Under the pieces are notes generated by a model, which had not been told where the DNA came from, did not search any database, and was given only the letters and a program-made list of their open reading frames with translations. Both the position numbers and the translations under genes were made by a program. DNA of 64,000 nucleotides from assembly GCA_016771945.1 (NCBI GenBank), contig QZLF01000002.1:620001-684000 (forward strand). Direction: 5' to 3'. Source of the DNA: Candidatus Leucobacter sulfamidivorax. GTDB taxonomy: Bacteria; Actinomycetota; Actinomycetes; Actinomycetales; Microbacteriaceae. The first letter of the stretch is position 1, and the number at the start of each line of letters is the position of its first letter. Shown here piece by piece: positions 27,039-36,421 of the stretch.

Positions 27039-27908
27039 GTGTACCGCGCGATTAGACGCAACAAGGTCAACAGCGTCCTCATCATCGTGCTCTTCCTCGC
27101 CATCATCGGCGGGCTGGGCTGGCTGGCCGCGGCGATCTACAACTCCTGGGCGATCGTGGTCTGGGTCGTCGTGTTCGCCGTGGGCTACGCGCTGATCCAG
27201 TACTTCGCGGCCGGACGGCAGGCCATCGCGATGAGCGGCGCGCAGCGCGTCTTCGAATCCGACAACCCGCGGCTCTACCGCATCGTCGAGAACCTCTGCA
27301 TCACGACCGGCACCCCGATGCCCGAGGTCTACATCGTGAACGACCCGGCGCCCAACGCCTTCGCCACGGGGCGCGATCCACAGCACGCCAAGGTCGCGGC
27401 GACCACCGGGCTGCTCGATATCATGACGGACGCCGAGCTCGAGGGCGTCATGGCGCACGAGCTCGGGCACGTGCGCAACTACGACATCCGCGTCTCGATG
27501 ATCGTCTACGGCCTCGTGGTGGCCGTGGGCATGATCGCCGACGTGCTCATGCGCATCGCGTTCTTCAGCCGCAGCAACAACAGCAACCCGGTCGTGCTGG
27601 TCTTCGGGCTCGTGGCGATGATCGTCGCGCCCATCGTGGCCTCGCTCGTGCAGCTCGCGGTGTCGCGCCAGCGCGAGTACCTGGCCGACGCGACCGGGGC
27701 GCTCACCACGCGGCACCCGGAGGCGCTCGCGAGCGCGCTGCACAAGCTGAACGAGTATGGCAGGCCGCTGCAGAAGCAGCAGTCGAGCATGGCGCACCTG
27801 TGGATCGCGGATCCGCTGAAGCCCGGCCTCGCGGCTCGGCTCTTCGCGACGCACCCGCCGATCCCGGATCGCATCCGCCGCCTGCTCGACATGGGCGACA
27901 AGTTCTAG
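27039..27908 (+). CDS. M48 family zinc metalloprotease (HtpX-like)
   Basis: A 289-residue membrane protease. Two N-terminal helices (SVLIIVLFLAIIGGLGWLAA, then a second stretch) precede the zinc motif HELGH in VMAHELGHVRNYDIR at about residue 140, two more helices, and the third ligand in REYLADATGALTTRHPEALA. It ends with the family motif FATHPPIPDRIRRL. HtpX degrades misfolded membrane proteins. GTG 27039 start; downstream of lemA in one operon. Confidence 0.9.
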   Translation: MYRAIRRNKVNSVLIIVLFLAIIGGLGWLAAAIYNSWAIVVWVVVFAVGYALIQYFAAGRQAIAMSGAQRVFESDNPRLYRIVENLCITTGTPMPEVYIVNDPAPNAFATGRDPQHAKVAATTGLLDIMTDAELEGVMAHELGHVRNYDIRVSMIVYGLVVAVGMIADVLMRIAFFSRSNNSNPVVLVFGLVAMIVAPIVASLVQLAVSRQREYLADATGALTTRHPEALASALHKLNEYGRPLQKQQSSMAHLWIADPLKPGLAARLFATHPPIPDRIRRLLDMGDKF

Positions 27909-28003
27909 CCCTCGTCCGCCCGAGGGCGGAGCGGAGCCTGCTCCTGTAGCATCGGTGCCAGGTCGACAGGCCGACCTCTCGAGGACGAGCAGGGGAGGAT
28001 CGC

Positions 28004-29032
28004 ATGGGCGCACGCATGCGCGACGAGACGCTCGCGCCCGCCCCGGCCGTCGCGCCTGCTCGCGAGGGCGGCTTCCATCAGGTCTCGACGCGCGAGCTCG
28101 ACGCGGACGAGCAGATCGAGCTCTGGGAGCATCACAACGCCCGGGTGCTCTTCGACCTCGGCGTCCGCTCCCTCGACGACGAACCGCTCGACGCGGCCTC
28201 GAGAACGCTGCAGCTGCCGCGCCTCACCTTCGCCCGCGTCTCGACGAACCCCCACATCCTCGAGCGCACCGAGAAGCACTGCTCCGGCAACCAGTTTGAA
28301 GGGGTGATGCTCTTCTTCCTGTTCGACGGGCAGTCGTTCTTCCACCATCGTCAGGGCGTGCATCTGCAGCATCCCGGCACCGTCGTGATGCACAACACGA
28401 GCGAGCCCTTCATGCGCGGCTTCGTCGGCGGTCTGCAGGAGTACGTGCTCACGGTGCCGCGCACGGCGTACGAGGAGACGATCCGCGCCGAGGTGCCGAA
28501 GGCCCCCGTGCTGCGGAGCTTCGCCGAGCGACGGGGGCACGACGGTCACGGGGCCGAGCTCGCCCGGCTGATGCAGCGCAGCCTGAGCGGATCGGCGCCC
28601 CCTGCTCTCGGCGCCGGTCCCGGTGCCGACCTCGCGGAGATCGAGCAGGACGCCCTCGAGCTGTTCCGCGCCATGTTCTCCGTCGACGGCAGCAGCACCT
28701 CGGTCGCGCGTCGCAGGGAGGCGATGACCTGGATCCGCCGCAACCTCGGCGACCCCTCGCTGTCGGTGACGAGCGTCGCGCAGGCGATCGGGGTGAGTGA
28801 TCGCACGCTGACGCGGGCGTTCCAGGAGACGGGCGGAAGCGTGGCCCGCACGATCCTCGAACTGCGCCTCGAGCGCGCCCACGGCATGCTGAGCGACCAG
28901 GGGGCTCCCTCGGTGCACGAGGTGGCGCTGCGCTGCGGCTTCGTCTCGGCGCCCCATTTCAGCCGTGTCTTCCGCCGCCGCTACGATGCCGCACCCGGCG
29001 AGGTCCGGGCCGCCGGATCCGCGACCGCCTGA
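28004..29032 (+). CDS. AraC family transcriptional regulator
   Basis: A 342-residue regulator. The N-terminal AraC-binding-like domain (about residues 30-215) is like that of regulators of aromatic or alkyl compound use; the C-terminal double helix-turn-helix shows LSVTSVAQAIGVSDRTLTRAF and VHEVALRCGFVSAPHFSRVFRRRYDAAPGE. It lies upstream of, and in the same orientation as, a flavin monooxygenase gene with two 17-bp direct repeats between them, so it probably activates that gene when a cognate compound is present. Confidence 0.88.
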   Translation: MGARMRDETLAPAPAVAPAREGGFHQVSTRELDADEQIELWEHHNARVLFDLGVRSLDDEPLDAASRTLQLPRLTFARVSTNPHILERTEKHCSGNQFEGVMLFFLFDGQSFFHHRQGVHLQHPGTVVMHNTSEPFMRGFVGGLQEYVLTVPRTAYEETIRAEVPKAPVLRSFAERRGHDGHGAELARLMQRSLSGSAPPALGAGPGADLAEIEQDALELFRAMFSVDGSSTSVARRREAMTWIRRNLGDPSLSVTSVAQAIGVSDRTLTRAFQETGGSVARTILELRLERAHGMLSDQGAPSVHEVALRCGFVSAPHFSRVFRRRYDAAPGEVRAAGSATA

Positions 29033-29049
29033 TCCCTCGGCCCGACCGC

Positions 29050-29088
29050 TTGCCCGTTCCGGCCAGGGGCGTTGCCCGTTCCCGCCAG
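29050..29088. promoter_or_regulatory. direct repeats, candidate AraC-type activator site
   Basis: TTGCCCGTTCCGGCCAG (29050-29066) and TTGCCCGTTCCCGCCAG (29072-29088) differ at one base and start 22 bp apart, two helical turns. A -10-like GATACT follows at 29116-29121, placing the second repeat against the -35 region, the geometry of a class II activator. Confidence 0.6.
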
Positions 29089-29171
29089 ACCGCCCGGGCC
29101 GTCGTCCGGCGCCGGGATACTGGCTGACACGCCGCCCGGCAGGGTGGTCGCCCAACGGAGGGAGTATCACC

Positions 29172-30920
29172 ATGTCGAGAGCAGAGATCAGCACCGACGT
29201 GCTCGTGGTCGGGGCCGGGCCCGCCGGCCTGACGATGTCGGCGCTCCTCGCCGACTACGGCGTGGACGCGATCACGGTCACCAAGTTCGACTCGACGGCG
29301 CGGACGCCGCGCGCCCACATCACGAACCAGCGGGCGATGGAGGTCTACCGCGACCTGGGCATCGAGGACGAGGTGATCGCCGTCGCGACGCCGAACGAGC
29401 TCATGTCGAACAACGTCTGGGCCACGAGCTTCGCGGGCACCGAGATCGCCCGGCTGCAGACCTGGGGCAGCAGCACCTCGCGCAGGGCCGACTACGAGAG
29501 CGTCAGCCCGAGCCGCATGTGCAACGCCCCGCAGCATCGCCTCGAGCCCGTGCTGCGCGCCGCGGCGGAGCGCAAGCGGGCCGATCTGCGCTTCGGCCTC
29601 GAGCTCGTCGAGATCGAGCAGGACGAGGACGGCGTGCGCGCCGTCGTGCGCGACGCGAACGGCGCCGAGACGGCGATCCGCGCGCAGTACATCGTAGGGG
29701 CGGACGGGGCGCGGAGCTTCGTGGGCGAGCGGCTCGGCTTCGAATACCAGGGCGAGACGGGCCTCGGCGCCGCCCTCAACATCTTCCTCGAAGCCGACCT
29801 CACGGAGTACTGCGCGCACCGTCCCGGCACGCTCTACTGGATGACCCAGCCGGGCAACAACTACTGGGTGGGATCCGGCACCTGGATCTGCGTCACCCCC
29901 TTCACCGAGTGGGTCAACCTCTCGATGTACGACCCCGCCGAGGGGGAGCCCGACCTCAGCGAGGAGGCGCTCGTCGAGCGGGTGCGATCCACCATCGGCG
30001 ACGACGGTGTCGAGGTGAACATCAAGTCGGTGTCCAAATGGCAGATCAACCACGTCGTGGCCGCGAGCTACCAGCGGGGGCGCGCGTTCGTCGTCGGCGA
30101 CGCGGCGCACCGCCACCCGCCGGCCAACGGGCTCGGCTCGAACACCTCGGTGCAGGACGCGTTCAGCCTGGCCTGGCGCCTCGCATACGTGCTGCGGGGG
30201 ATCGCGGGCCCCGGCCTGCTCGACACCTACTCGCAGGAGCGCCAGCCGGTGGGCCGGAAGGTCGTCGACCGGGCCATGCAGAGCGTGGTCGACATGGCCC
30301 CGATCTCGGACGCGCTGGGCTTCGCCCCCGGGCAGTCCGTCGCCGAGGGCTGGGCGAACGTCGACGAGCTGTTCTCGCCGACCGACAAGGGCGCCGGGCG
30401 CCGCGCGGCCCTCGACGCGGCGGTCGAGCTGCAGCACTACCAGTTCAACGCGCACGGCGTCGAGTTCGACCTGCGGTACGACTCCGACGCGATCGTCGAC
30501 GACGGCACCCCCTGGCCGTGCGGCGAGCGCGATCCCGAGCTGTACGCGACGCCGTCGACGCACCCGGGCGCCCCCGTGGCGCACGCCCGCATACAGCGGG
30601 GGAACGACGCGCTCTCGACCATCGACATCGTGGGCCGGGGCGAGTTCACCCTCGTCACGGGGATCGACGACGCGCACTGGCGCGAGGCCGTGGAGGCGCT
30701 GAACCGGGAGCTCGGCACCAGCATCCGGGTCGTGCAGGTCGCGGCCCGCGGCGAGTACGACGACGTCTACGGGGACTGGGCCCGCATCCGCGGCGTCGAG
30801 GACTCGGGCGCGCTGCTCGTGCGTCCCGATCGCGTCGTCGCCTGGCGCGAGCCCGGCCGGCCGGCGGATGCCGCCGAGGCGCTGCGCGGCGTCCTGGACA
30901 CGGTGCTCGCCCGCGGCTGA
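29172..30920 (+). CDS. FAD-dependent aromatic hydroxylase (phenol/2,4-dichlorophenol monooxygenase-like)
   Basis: A 582-residue class A flavoprotein monooxygenase. FAD motif VLVVGAGPAGLTMSALLADYG is at the N-terminus; the DG motif is in YIVGADGARSFVGERLG (about residue 178); the GD motif is in AFVVGDAAHRHPPANGLGSN (about residue 312). The C-terminal thioredoxin-like domain of TfdB-type enzymes is present (VRPDRVVAWRE). It should hydroxylate an aromatic ring with NAD(P)H and O2. ATG 29172 follows GGAGTATCACC. Likely controlled by the AraC regulator upstream. Confidence 0.85.
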   Translation: MSRAEISTDVLVVGAGPAGLTMSALLADYGVDAITVTKFDSTARTPRAHITNQRAMEVYRDLGIEDEVIAVATPNELMSNNVWATSFAGTEIARLQTWGSSTSRRADYESVSPSRMCNAPQHRLEPVLRAAAERKRADLRFGLELVEIEQDEDGVRAVVRDANGAETAIRAQYIVGADGARSFVGERLGFEYQGETGLGAALNIFLEADLTEYCAHRPGTLYWMTQPGNNYWVGSGTWICVTPFTEWVNLSMYDPAEGEPDLSEEALVERVRSTIGDDGVEVNIKSVSKWQINHVVAASYQRGRAFVVGDAAHRHPPANGLGSNTSVQDAFSLAWRLAYVLRGIAGPGLLDTYSQERQPVGRKVVDRAMQSVVDMAPISDALGFAPGQSVAEGWANVDELFSPTDKGAGRRAALDAAVELQHYQFNAHGVEFDLRYDSDAIVDDGTPWPCGERDPELYATPSTHPGAPVAHARIQRGNDALSTIDIVGRGEFTLVTGIDDAHWREAVEALNRELGTSIRVVQVAARGEYDDVYGDWARIRGVEDSGALLVRPDRVVAWREPGRPADAAEALRGVLDTVLARG

Positions 30921-31095
30921 GCACCGCTCTCGTCACCGGTCTGTGAGGGTCGGTGGGCCCTCCGTGCTTCGCCCGGAAACGCGATGCGTTTCCATGCAAC
31001 GAGGCACGCGGCGGCAACGGCGCGTGGAGCGTTGCTCCATCCCGAGCGCCTGGCCGGGGATAGGGTGGTCACGAGCCCAGGAGGTGCCTCGCCCC

Positions 31096-32673
31096 GTGTC
31101 CGCCATGTTCCGATCGCTCTCGATCCGCAACTACCGCATCTGGTTCGTCGGGGCGCTCGTATCGAACATCGGCGCCTGGATGCAGGCCACCGCCCAGAAC
31201 TGGGTCGTGCTGACCGAGCTCAGCGACAACGACGCCATCGCCGTGGGCATCACGATGGCGCTGCAGTTCGGGCCTCAGCTCGTGCTCGTCCCCTTCAGCG
31301 GCCTCGTCGCCGACCGCTTCGACCGGCGGCGCGTGCTCATGGTCACCCAGAGCCTGCTCATGCTGCTCGCGCTCGGGCTCGGCGTGCTGCTCGTGCTGGG
31401 GCACGCGCAGCTGTGGCACCTCTACGGTTTCGCGCTCGCGCTCGGAGTGGTCAACGCCTTCGACACCCCGGCGCGGCAGGCCTTCGTCTCGGACCTCGTG
31501 GGCACCGAGAAGCTCTCGAACGCGGTCGCCCTGAACTCGGCCTCCTTCAACTCGGCCCGCCTCATCGGGCCCGCGGTGGCGGGCGTGCTCATCGCGATCG
31601 TCGGCTCGGGCTGGGTCTTCGTCATCAACGCGGTGTCGTTCATCGCCATGCTGGTCGCGCTCGCCGCGATCCGCCTCCCGCGTCGTCCGAGCGACGTCGG
31701 CGCGCGCGAGTCGCAGGCGCGCCAGCTGGCCGCGGGCTTCCGCTACGTGATCGCCCGCCACGACCTCGTCGTGATCTTCGTGATCGTGTTCCTCATCGGA
31801 GCGCTGGGCATGAACTTCCCGGTCTTCTCGTCGACCATGGCGGTCGAGTTCGGGCGGGGCGCGGGGGAGTACGGCCTGCTCTCCTCGATCCTCGCGATCG
31901 GGTCGCTGAGCGGCGCCCTGCTCGTCGCCAGGCGCCCGGCGGCGCGCCTCCGCGCCGTCATCCTCGCGGCCGGCGGCTTCGGCCTCGCCGCGCTCGCCTG
32001 CGCGCTCATGCCGACCTTCTGGAGCTTCGCCGCCACGCTCGTGCTGCTGGGCTTCAGCACCGCGACGCTGCTCTCGACGGCCAACGCGTTCGTGCAGACG
32101 ACGACCGACGCCGCGGTGCGCGGCCGGGTGCTCTCGCTCTACTTCGCGATCCTCATGGGCGGAACGCTCGTCGGCGCGCCGACTGTCGGCGCCGTCTCCG
32201 ACGCGCTGGGACCGCGCTGGGGGCTCGGCGTCGCCGCGTTCGCGGGGATCGCGTCCTTCCTCGTCGGGCTCGGCTGGCTGGTGGTCGAGCGCCGCCTGCG
32301 CCTGCATCTGGGCCCGGGGCGGCGCATCAGCGTGACGCACGCCGGGCGCCCGCGCGTCGCGGACGGCGACGCCCGCGCCGGAGCGCAGAGCGAGACGCTG
32401 ACCGCCCCGATCTCGGTGCTGCGCCGCGGCCCGATCATCCTCTCCGATCCGAGTTCCGCGCCGCAGAGCGGGCCCCTGAGCGAGGCGCTCACCGGCCCGG
32501 TTCCGACGGACGACGACGGCGCGGCCGAGGTCGATGTCGATGTCGAGGTCGATGCGGGAGCCGATGCCGCGGTCGATTCGGCGGCCGACTCGGCGGCCGA
32601 CTCCGGGGACCGTCTCGACGACCGGACCGAGAGCGGCCCCGAGGGCCCGGCCGAGCGCGGAGAACGCGAGTAG
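31096..32673 (+). CDS. MFS transporter (EntS/MFS_3-like exporter)
   Basis: A 525-residue protein: about 12 membrane helices over residues 10-400 with the MFS motif A loop GLVADRFDRRRVLM and RLPRRP in the central loop. It resembles the enterobactin-exporter-like MFS_3 group, usually drug or siderophore efflux. After the last helix a 120-residue hydrophilic tail is very acidic, with alternating DVDVEVD and repeated DSAA, which family members usually lack. GTG 31096 is set by AGGAGGT 10 bases upstream. A TAGGGT -10 lies near 31065. Confidence 0.85.
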   Translation: MSAMFRSLSIRNYRIWFVGALVSNIGAWMQATAQNWVVLTELSDNDAIAVGITMALQFGPQLVLVPFSGLVADRFDRRRVLMVTQSLLMLLALGLGVLLVLGHAQLWHLYGFALALGVVNAFDTPARQAFVSDLVGTEKLSNAVALNSASFNSARLIGPAVAGVLIAIVGSGWVFVINAVSFIAMLVALAAIRLPRRPSDVGARESQARQLAAGFRYVIARHDLVVIFVIVFLIGALGMNFPVFSSTMAVEFGRGAGEYGLLSSILAIGSLSGALLVARRPAARLRAVILAAGGFGLAALACALMPTFWSFAATLVLLGFSTATLLSTANAFVQTTTDAAVRGRVLSLYFAILMGGTLVGAPTVGAVSDALGPRWGLGVAAFAGIASFLVGLGWLVVERRLRLHLGPGRRISVTHAGRPRVADGDARAGAQSETLTAPISVLRRGPIILSDPSSAPQSGPLSEALTGPVPTDDDGAAEVDVDVEVDAGADAAVDSAADSAADSGDRLDDRTESGPEGPAERGERE

Positions 32674-32736
32674 GCTTGAGCCGGTACCGCACCGGCGCGA
32701 TCCGCCGAACCTTCCGAGACCTGGAGCCGAACGCCC

Positions 32737-34245
32737 GTGAGTGATTTCATGTCCGCCCAGACCCGCACCGAGACCGACTCGCTCGGCAGCGTCGAGATCC
32801 CGTCCACCGCCTACTGGGGCGTGCACACCGCCCGTGCCCACGAGAACTTCCCGATCGCGAGACGCCCGATCTCGGTCTATCCCGATTTCGTGCGGGCCTT
32901 CGCCTGCGTGAAGCAGGCCGCCGCCCGTGCGAACCTCGAGATCGGCGCGCTCGACGAGCAGCGCGCGACCCTCATCGACCGGGCCTGCGAGGAGATCAAG
33001 ACGGGCATGCTGCACGACCAGTTCGTCGTGGGCGTCGTGCAGGGGGGCGCCGGCACCTCGACGAACATGAACGCGAACGAGGTCATCACCAACCGAGCGC
33101 TCGAGCTCGCGGGGCGCCCCAAGGGCGACTACGCCTTCATCAACCCCAACGACCACACGAACCACAGCCAGTCGACCAACGACACCTACCCGACGGCCAT
33201 CAAGATCGCCCTCGCGTTCTCGCTGCGCAGCCTCCTCGACGAGCTCGAGCTGCTCGCCGACTCGTTCGCGGCGAAGGGCCGCGAGTTCGCGGACATCATC
33301 AAGGTCGGCCGCACCCAGCTGCAGGACGCGGTGCCGATGACCCTCGGACAGGAGTTCACCGCGTTCTCGGTGACCCTCCGCGAGGACATCGAGCGGCTCA
33401 CCGAGGCGGCCAAGCTGCTGCACGAGGTGAACATGGGCGCCACCGCGATCGGCACCGGGATCAATGCGCCCAAGGGGTACCGGGAGGCGGTGATCCGCCA
33501 TCTGCGCGAGATCACGAGCCTCGAGCTCGTCACCGCCCGCGACCTCGTCGAGTCGACGAGCGACACCGGGGTGTTCATCACCTTCTCTGGCGCGCTCAAG
33601 CGCAGCGCGCTCAAGCTGTCGAAGATCTCGAACGACCTGCGCCTGCTCTCCTCGGGGCCGCAGGCGGGCCTCGGCGAGATCAACCTGCCGGCGCGGCAGG
33701 CGGGATCGTCGATCATGCCGGGCAAGGTGAACCCGGTGATCCCCGAGGCGGTCTCGCAGGTGGCGTACGCGGTGGCGGGATCCGATGTCACCGTGTCGAT
33801 GGCTGTCGAGGCGGGGCAGCTGCAGCTCAACGCCTTCGAGCCGATCATCGCGCATTCGCTGTTCCAGTCGATCACCTGGCTCGAGCGCGCCTGCCAGACG
33901 CTGCGCATCAACTGCGTCGACGGGATCACCGCGAACGAGGAGCACCTCGCCGACACGGTCTCGCGCTCGGTGACGGTGATCACCGCGCTCGCCCCGGTGA
34001 TCGGCTATGCCGAGGCGGCGAAGCTCGCCAAGGCGGCCCTCGCGACGAACGCGAAGGTGAGCGAGCTCGTGGTGTCGCGCGGGCTGCTCGGGCAGGCCGA
34101 GCTCGACGAGATCCTGCAGCCCGCCCGGCTGGCGGGGCTCGAGCCCGATCCGGTGACCGACGTCATCGAGCGCGTCGCGCTCGAGCAGGTCGAAGCGGAG
34201 CCGAGCGAGGCCGAGCCGAGCGGGGCCGATCGGGGAGGCGCCTGA
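32737..34245 (+). CDS. aspA: aspartate ammonia-lyase
   Basis: A 502-residue fumarase/aspartase superfamily enzyme that deaminates L-aspartate to fumarate and ammonia. Conserved segments: GAGTSTNMNANEVITNRA, HTNHSQSTNDTYPTA, and the superfamily signature GSSIMPGKVNPVIPE whose loop carries the catalytic serine. The aspartase-type start (SLGSVEIPSTAYWGVHTARA) favours AspA over fumarase. GTG 32737 or ATG 32749 are possible starts. The C-terminus has a Glu/Ala/Ser repeat. The oxidase gene follows after one base. Confidence 0.87.
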   Translation: MSDFMSAQTRTETDSLGSVEIPSTAYWGVHTARAHENFPIARRPISVYPDFVRAFACVKQAAARANLEIGALDEQRATLIDRACEEIKTGMLHDQFVVGVVQGGAGTSTNMNANEVITNRALELAGRPKGDYAFINPNDHTNHSQSTNDTYPTAIKIALAFSLRSLLDELELLADSFAAKGREFADIIKVGRTQLQDAVPMTLGQEFTAFSVTLREDIERLTEAAKLLHEVNMGATAIGTGINAPKGYREAVIRHLREITSLELVTARDLVESTSDTGVFITFSGALKRSALKLSKISNDLRLLSSGPQAGLGEINLPARQAGSSIMPGKVNPVIPEAVSQVAYAVAGSDVTVSMAVEAGQLQLNAFEPIIAHSLFQSITWLERACQTLRINCVDGITANEEHLADTVSRSVTVITALAPVIGYAEAAKLAKAALATNAKVSELVVSRGLLGQAELDEILQPARLAGLEPDPVTDVIERVALEQVEAEPSEAEPSGADRGGA

Positions 34246-34246
34246 C

Positions 34247-35668
34247 TTGCCCACGCGGGACGCCCGCGGGCTGCACGCCGAGCTCGGCGAGCTGCTCGGC
34301 GAGCGCTGGGTGGTCGACGACGCCGCGCTTGCCGCGCTGCGCACCGACCGCAGCGGGCTCATCGCGGGAGGCACCGCGCTCGGCGCGGCCGAGGCCGAGA
34401 GCACCGAGGAGGTCTCCGCGATCCTGCGCATCGCCTCCCGGCACGGGGTGCCGGTGGTGCCCCGCGGCGCAGGCAGCGGGCTCGCCGGGGGAGCCGCGGC
34501 GGGGGAGGGCGAGGTCGTGCTCTCGCTCGCGCGCATGGACCGGATCCTCGAGATCGACCCCGTCGACCAGATCGCCCGGGTGCAGGCCGGGGTCATCAAC
34601 GCCGACCTCGACGCCGAGGCGAGGCGTCTCGGGCTGCGCTACGCGCCAGACCCCGCGAGCCGGGCGATCTCGACCATCGGCGGCAACATCGCCACGAACG
34701 CGGGCGGGCTGCTCTGCGCGAAGTACGGGGTGACGCGCGAGGCCGTGCTCGGGCTCGTGGCGGTGCTGCCCGACGGGCGCGTGCTGCGCACCGGGCGGCG
34801 CACGATCAAGGGGGTCACCGGCTACGACCTCACGGCGCTCCTGACCGGCAGCGAGGGCACCCTGGCCGTGATCACCGAGGCGACGCTGCGGCTCGTGCCG
34901 CGCCCGAGCGTGCCGCCGCTCACGCTCGGCGCGATCCTGCCCTCCCTCGACGAGGCGCTGCGGCTGTGCGGCGAGATCCAGCGCGAGGGCCAGCAGCCCT
35001 CCCTGCTCGAGCTGATGGATCCGCGCTGCGTGGTCGCCATCGCCGAGTACCTGCCGGCCGCGGCGCTGCCGGGCCCCTTCGCGAGGCTGAAGGATGCCCC
35101 GCTCGGACCCGCCGCCGTCATCACCCAGTGGGATGCCGAGGGGGCGGGGGCCGCGGCGGAGCGCGCCGGACGGCTGGTCGCCGAGCTCGGCGGCGAGTCC
35201 CTGCTGCTCGAGGGGGAGGACGAGGGCGAGGCGCTGCTCGAGGTGCGCCGGGCGATGAACCCCGCGCTGCCCACCGGCAGCGACGTGCTCATCGAGGACG
35301 TCTGCGTACCGCGGTCGAGGCTCGGCGAGATGTACGCGGCCATCGCGCGCATCGAGGCGGATCTCGGCATCCCGATCCCGGCCGTGGCGCATGCCGGCGA
35401 CGGCAACCTGCACCCGCACCTCGCCGTCGCCGACCACGAGCGCACGCCCGGCGGGGAGGTGCCCGAGCGCGTGTGGGAGGCCGCGGCGCGGGTCTTCGCG
35501 GCCGCGGTCGAGCTCGGCGGCACGCTGAGCGGCGAGCACGGCATCGGCGTGCTCAAGGCGCGCTGGCTGCGCGACGAGCTCGGCGACGACTCGCTCGAGC
35601 TGCAGCGCGGCATCAAGCGGCTCTTCGACCCCGAGGGGCTGCTGAACCCCGGCAAGGTGTTCCTCTGA
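34247..35668 (+). CDS. FAD-linked oxidase (glycolate oxidase GlcD/D-lactate dehydrogenase type)
   Basis: A 473-residue 2-hydroxyacid dehydrogenase. The PCMH FAD domain shows VPVVPRGAGSGLAGGAA and STIGGNIATNAGG with the typical GVTREAVLGL; the FAD-oxidase C domain has HAGDGNLHPHL and ends GIKRLFDPEGLLNPGKVFL, as in GlcD. Start is TTG 34247, one base after the aspA stop, with GGGGAGG upstream. Electrons probably go to quinone. Glycolate versus D-lactate cannot be settled. Confidence 0.85.
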   Translation: MPTRDARGLHAELGELLGERWVVDDAALAALRTDRSGLIAGGTALGAAEAESTEEVSAILRIASRHGVPVVPRGAGSGLAGGAAAGEGEVVLSLARMDRILEIDPVDQIARVQAGVINADLDAEARRLGLRYAPDPASRAISTIGGNIATNAGGLLCAKYGVTREAVLGLVAVLPDGRVLRTGRRTIKGVTGYDLTALLTGSEGTLAVITEATLRLVPRPSVPPLTLGAILPSLDEALRLCGEIQREGQQPSLLELMDPRCVVAIAEYLPAAALPGPFARLKDAPLGPAAVITQWDAEGAGAAAERAGRLVAELGGESLLLEGEDEGEALLEVRRAMNPALPTGSDVLIEDVCVPRSRLGEMYAAIARIEADLGIPIPAVAHAGDGNLHPHLAVADHERTPGGEVPERVWEAAARVFAAAVELGGTLSGEHGIGVLKARWLRDELGDDSLELQRGIKRLFDPEGLLNPGKVFL

Positions 35669-35717
35669 CAGCGAACTCCCACGTGGCGGCGGCGCCCGAG
35701 CGGCAAGAATGGGGGGT

Positions 35718-36089
35718 ATGAGCGATTCAGCACTGTCCAAGCCCGAGATCGAGTTCCCCGACGGCCCCGCGCCCGTCGAACTGCAGATCGTGGATCTCGT
35801 CGAGGGGGCGGGTGACGAAGCGCTCGCCTCGAGCACCGTCAACGTGCACTACCTCGGGGTCGAGTTCGACTCGGGCGAGGAGTTCGACAGCTCGTGGAGC
35901 CGCGGCGAGTCGATCAACTTCCCGCTGCGCTCGCTGATCCAGGGCTGGCAGATCGGCATCCCCGGCATGAAGGTCGGCGGCCGCCGCAAGCTCGTCGTGC
36001 CCCCGGCCCAGGCCTACGGCGCCTCCGGCGGGCACCCGCTCTCCGGTAAGACCCTCATCTTCGTCATCGACCTCATCGGCGTGAGCTGA
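35718..36089 (+). CDS. FKBP-type peptidyl-prolyl cis-trans isomerase
   Basis: A 123-residue cytoplasmic folding enzyme. The FKBP core is complete: VNVHYLGVEFDSGEEFDSSW, FPLRSLIQGWQIGIPGMKVGGRRKL and PPAQAYGASG. The C-terminal LIFVIDLIGVS closes the fold. No signal peptide. ATG 35718 fits the conserved length of actinobacterial single-domain FKBPs. Confidence 0.92.
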   Translation: MSDSALSKPEIEFPDGPAPVELQIVDLVEGAGDEALASSTVNVHYLGVEFDSGEEFDSSWSRGESINFPLRSLIQGWQIGIPGMKVGGRRKLVVPPAQAYGASGGHPLSGKTLIFVIDLIGVS

Positions 36090-36169
36090 TTCACCTCGAT
36101 CGGATCGGGCCGTACCCGCCTGCACCGTTGTCTCCAGCGCTGTTGTATTCGCTGCTGTGAGCAGCGGTT

Positions 36170-36211
36170 CACACGCCTACAAAACACGATGTGTTTTGCT
36201 CACGGCGTGTG
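36170..36211. other. long structured hairpin in the 332-base region before the purine permease
   Basis: CACACGCC (36170-36177) pairs with GGCGTGTG (36204-36211), and inside AAAACAC pairs with GTGTTTT around GAT (36181-36197), leaving a 3/6-base internal loop. Just upstream CGCTGCT-GTG-AGCAGCG forms another stem (36150-36166). I cannot match it to a known riboswitch class. Otherwise 36090-36421 shows no gene; a TACGCT -10-like box lies near 36335. Confidence 0.5.
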
Positions 36212-36421
36212 CAGACCCAGCCAACAACGTCAAGACCCGATACGGGCCGATCGCTGTCTCTGCACATCTCCCGCGAGGATGTAGACGGGCACGGCCTGAT
36301 CCTTCACGCCGCGGGGCCCGCGGATACGACTGCGGTACGCTTGTTCGTTCCCTGGGAACCAGCTGAATGGTAACGTCTCCCTGTGCGCATGCGCGCGGCC
36401 GAGAGAGAGACGGAGAACCAG

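Noticed and set aside
31069-34599. Minus-strand frame of 1176 codons across the MFS, aspartase and oxidase genes
   Set aside because: It covers three clear plus-strand genes and has only low-complexity Arg/Asp/His sequence, so it is a shadow.
36090-36421. Known guanine/adenine riboswitch
   Set aside because: The conserved purine-riboswitch core and loop-loop sequences could not be found; the hairpins differ.
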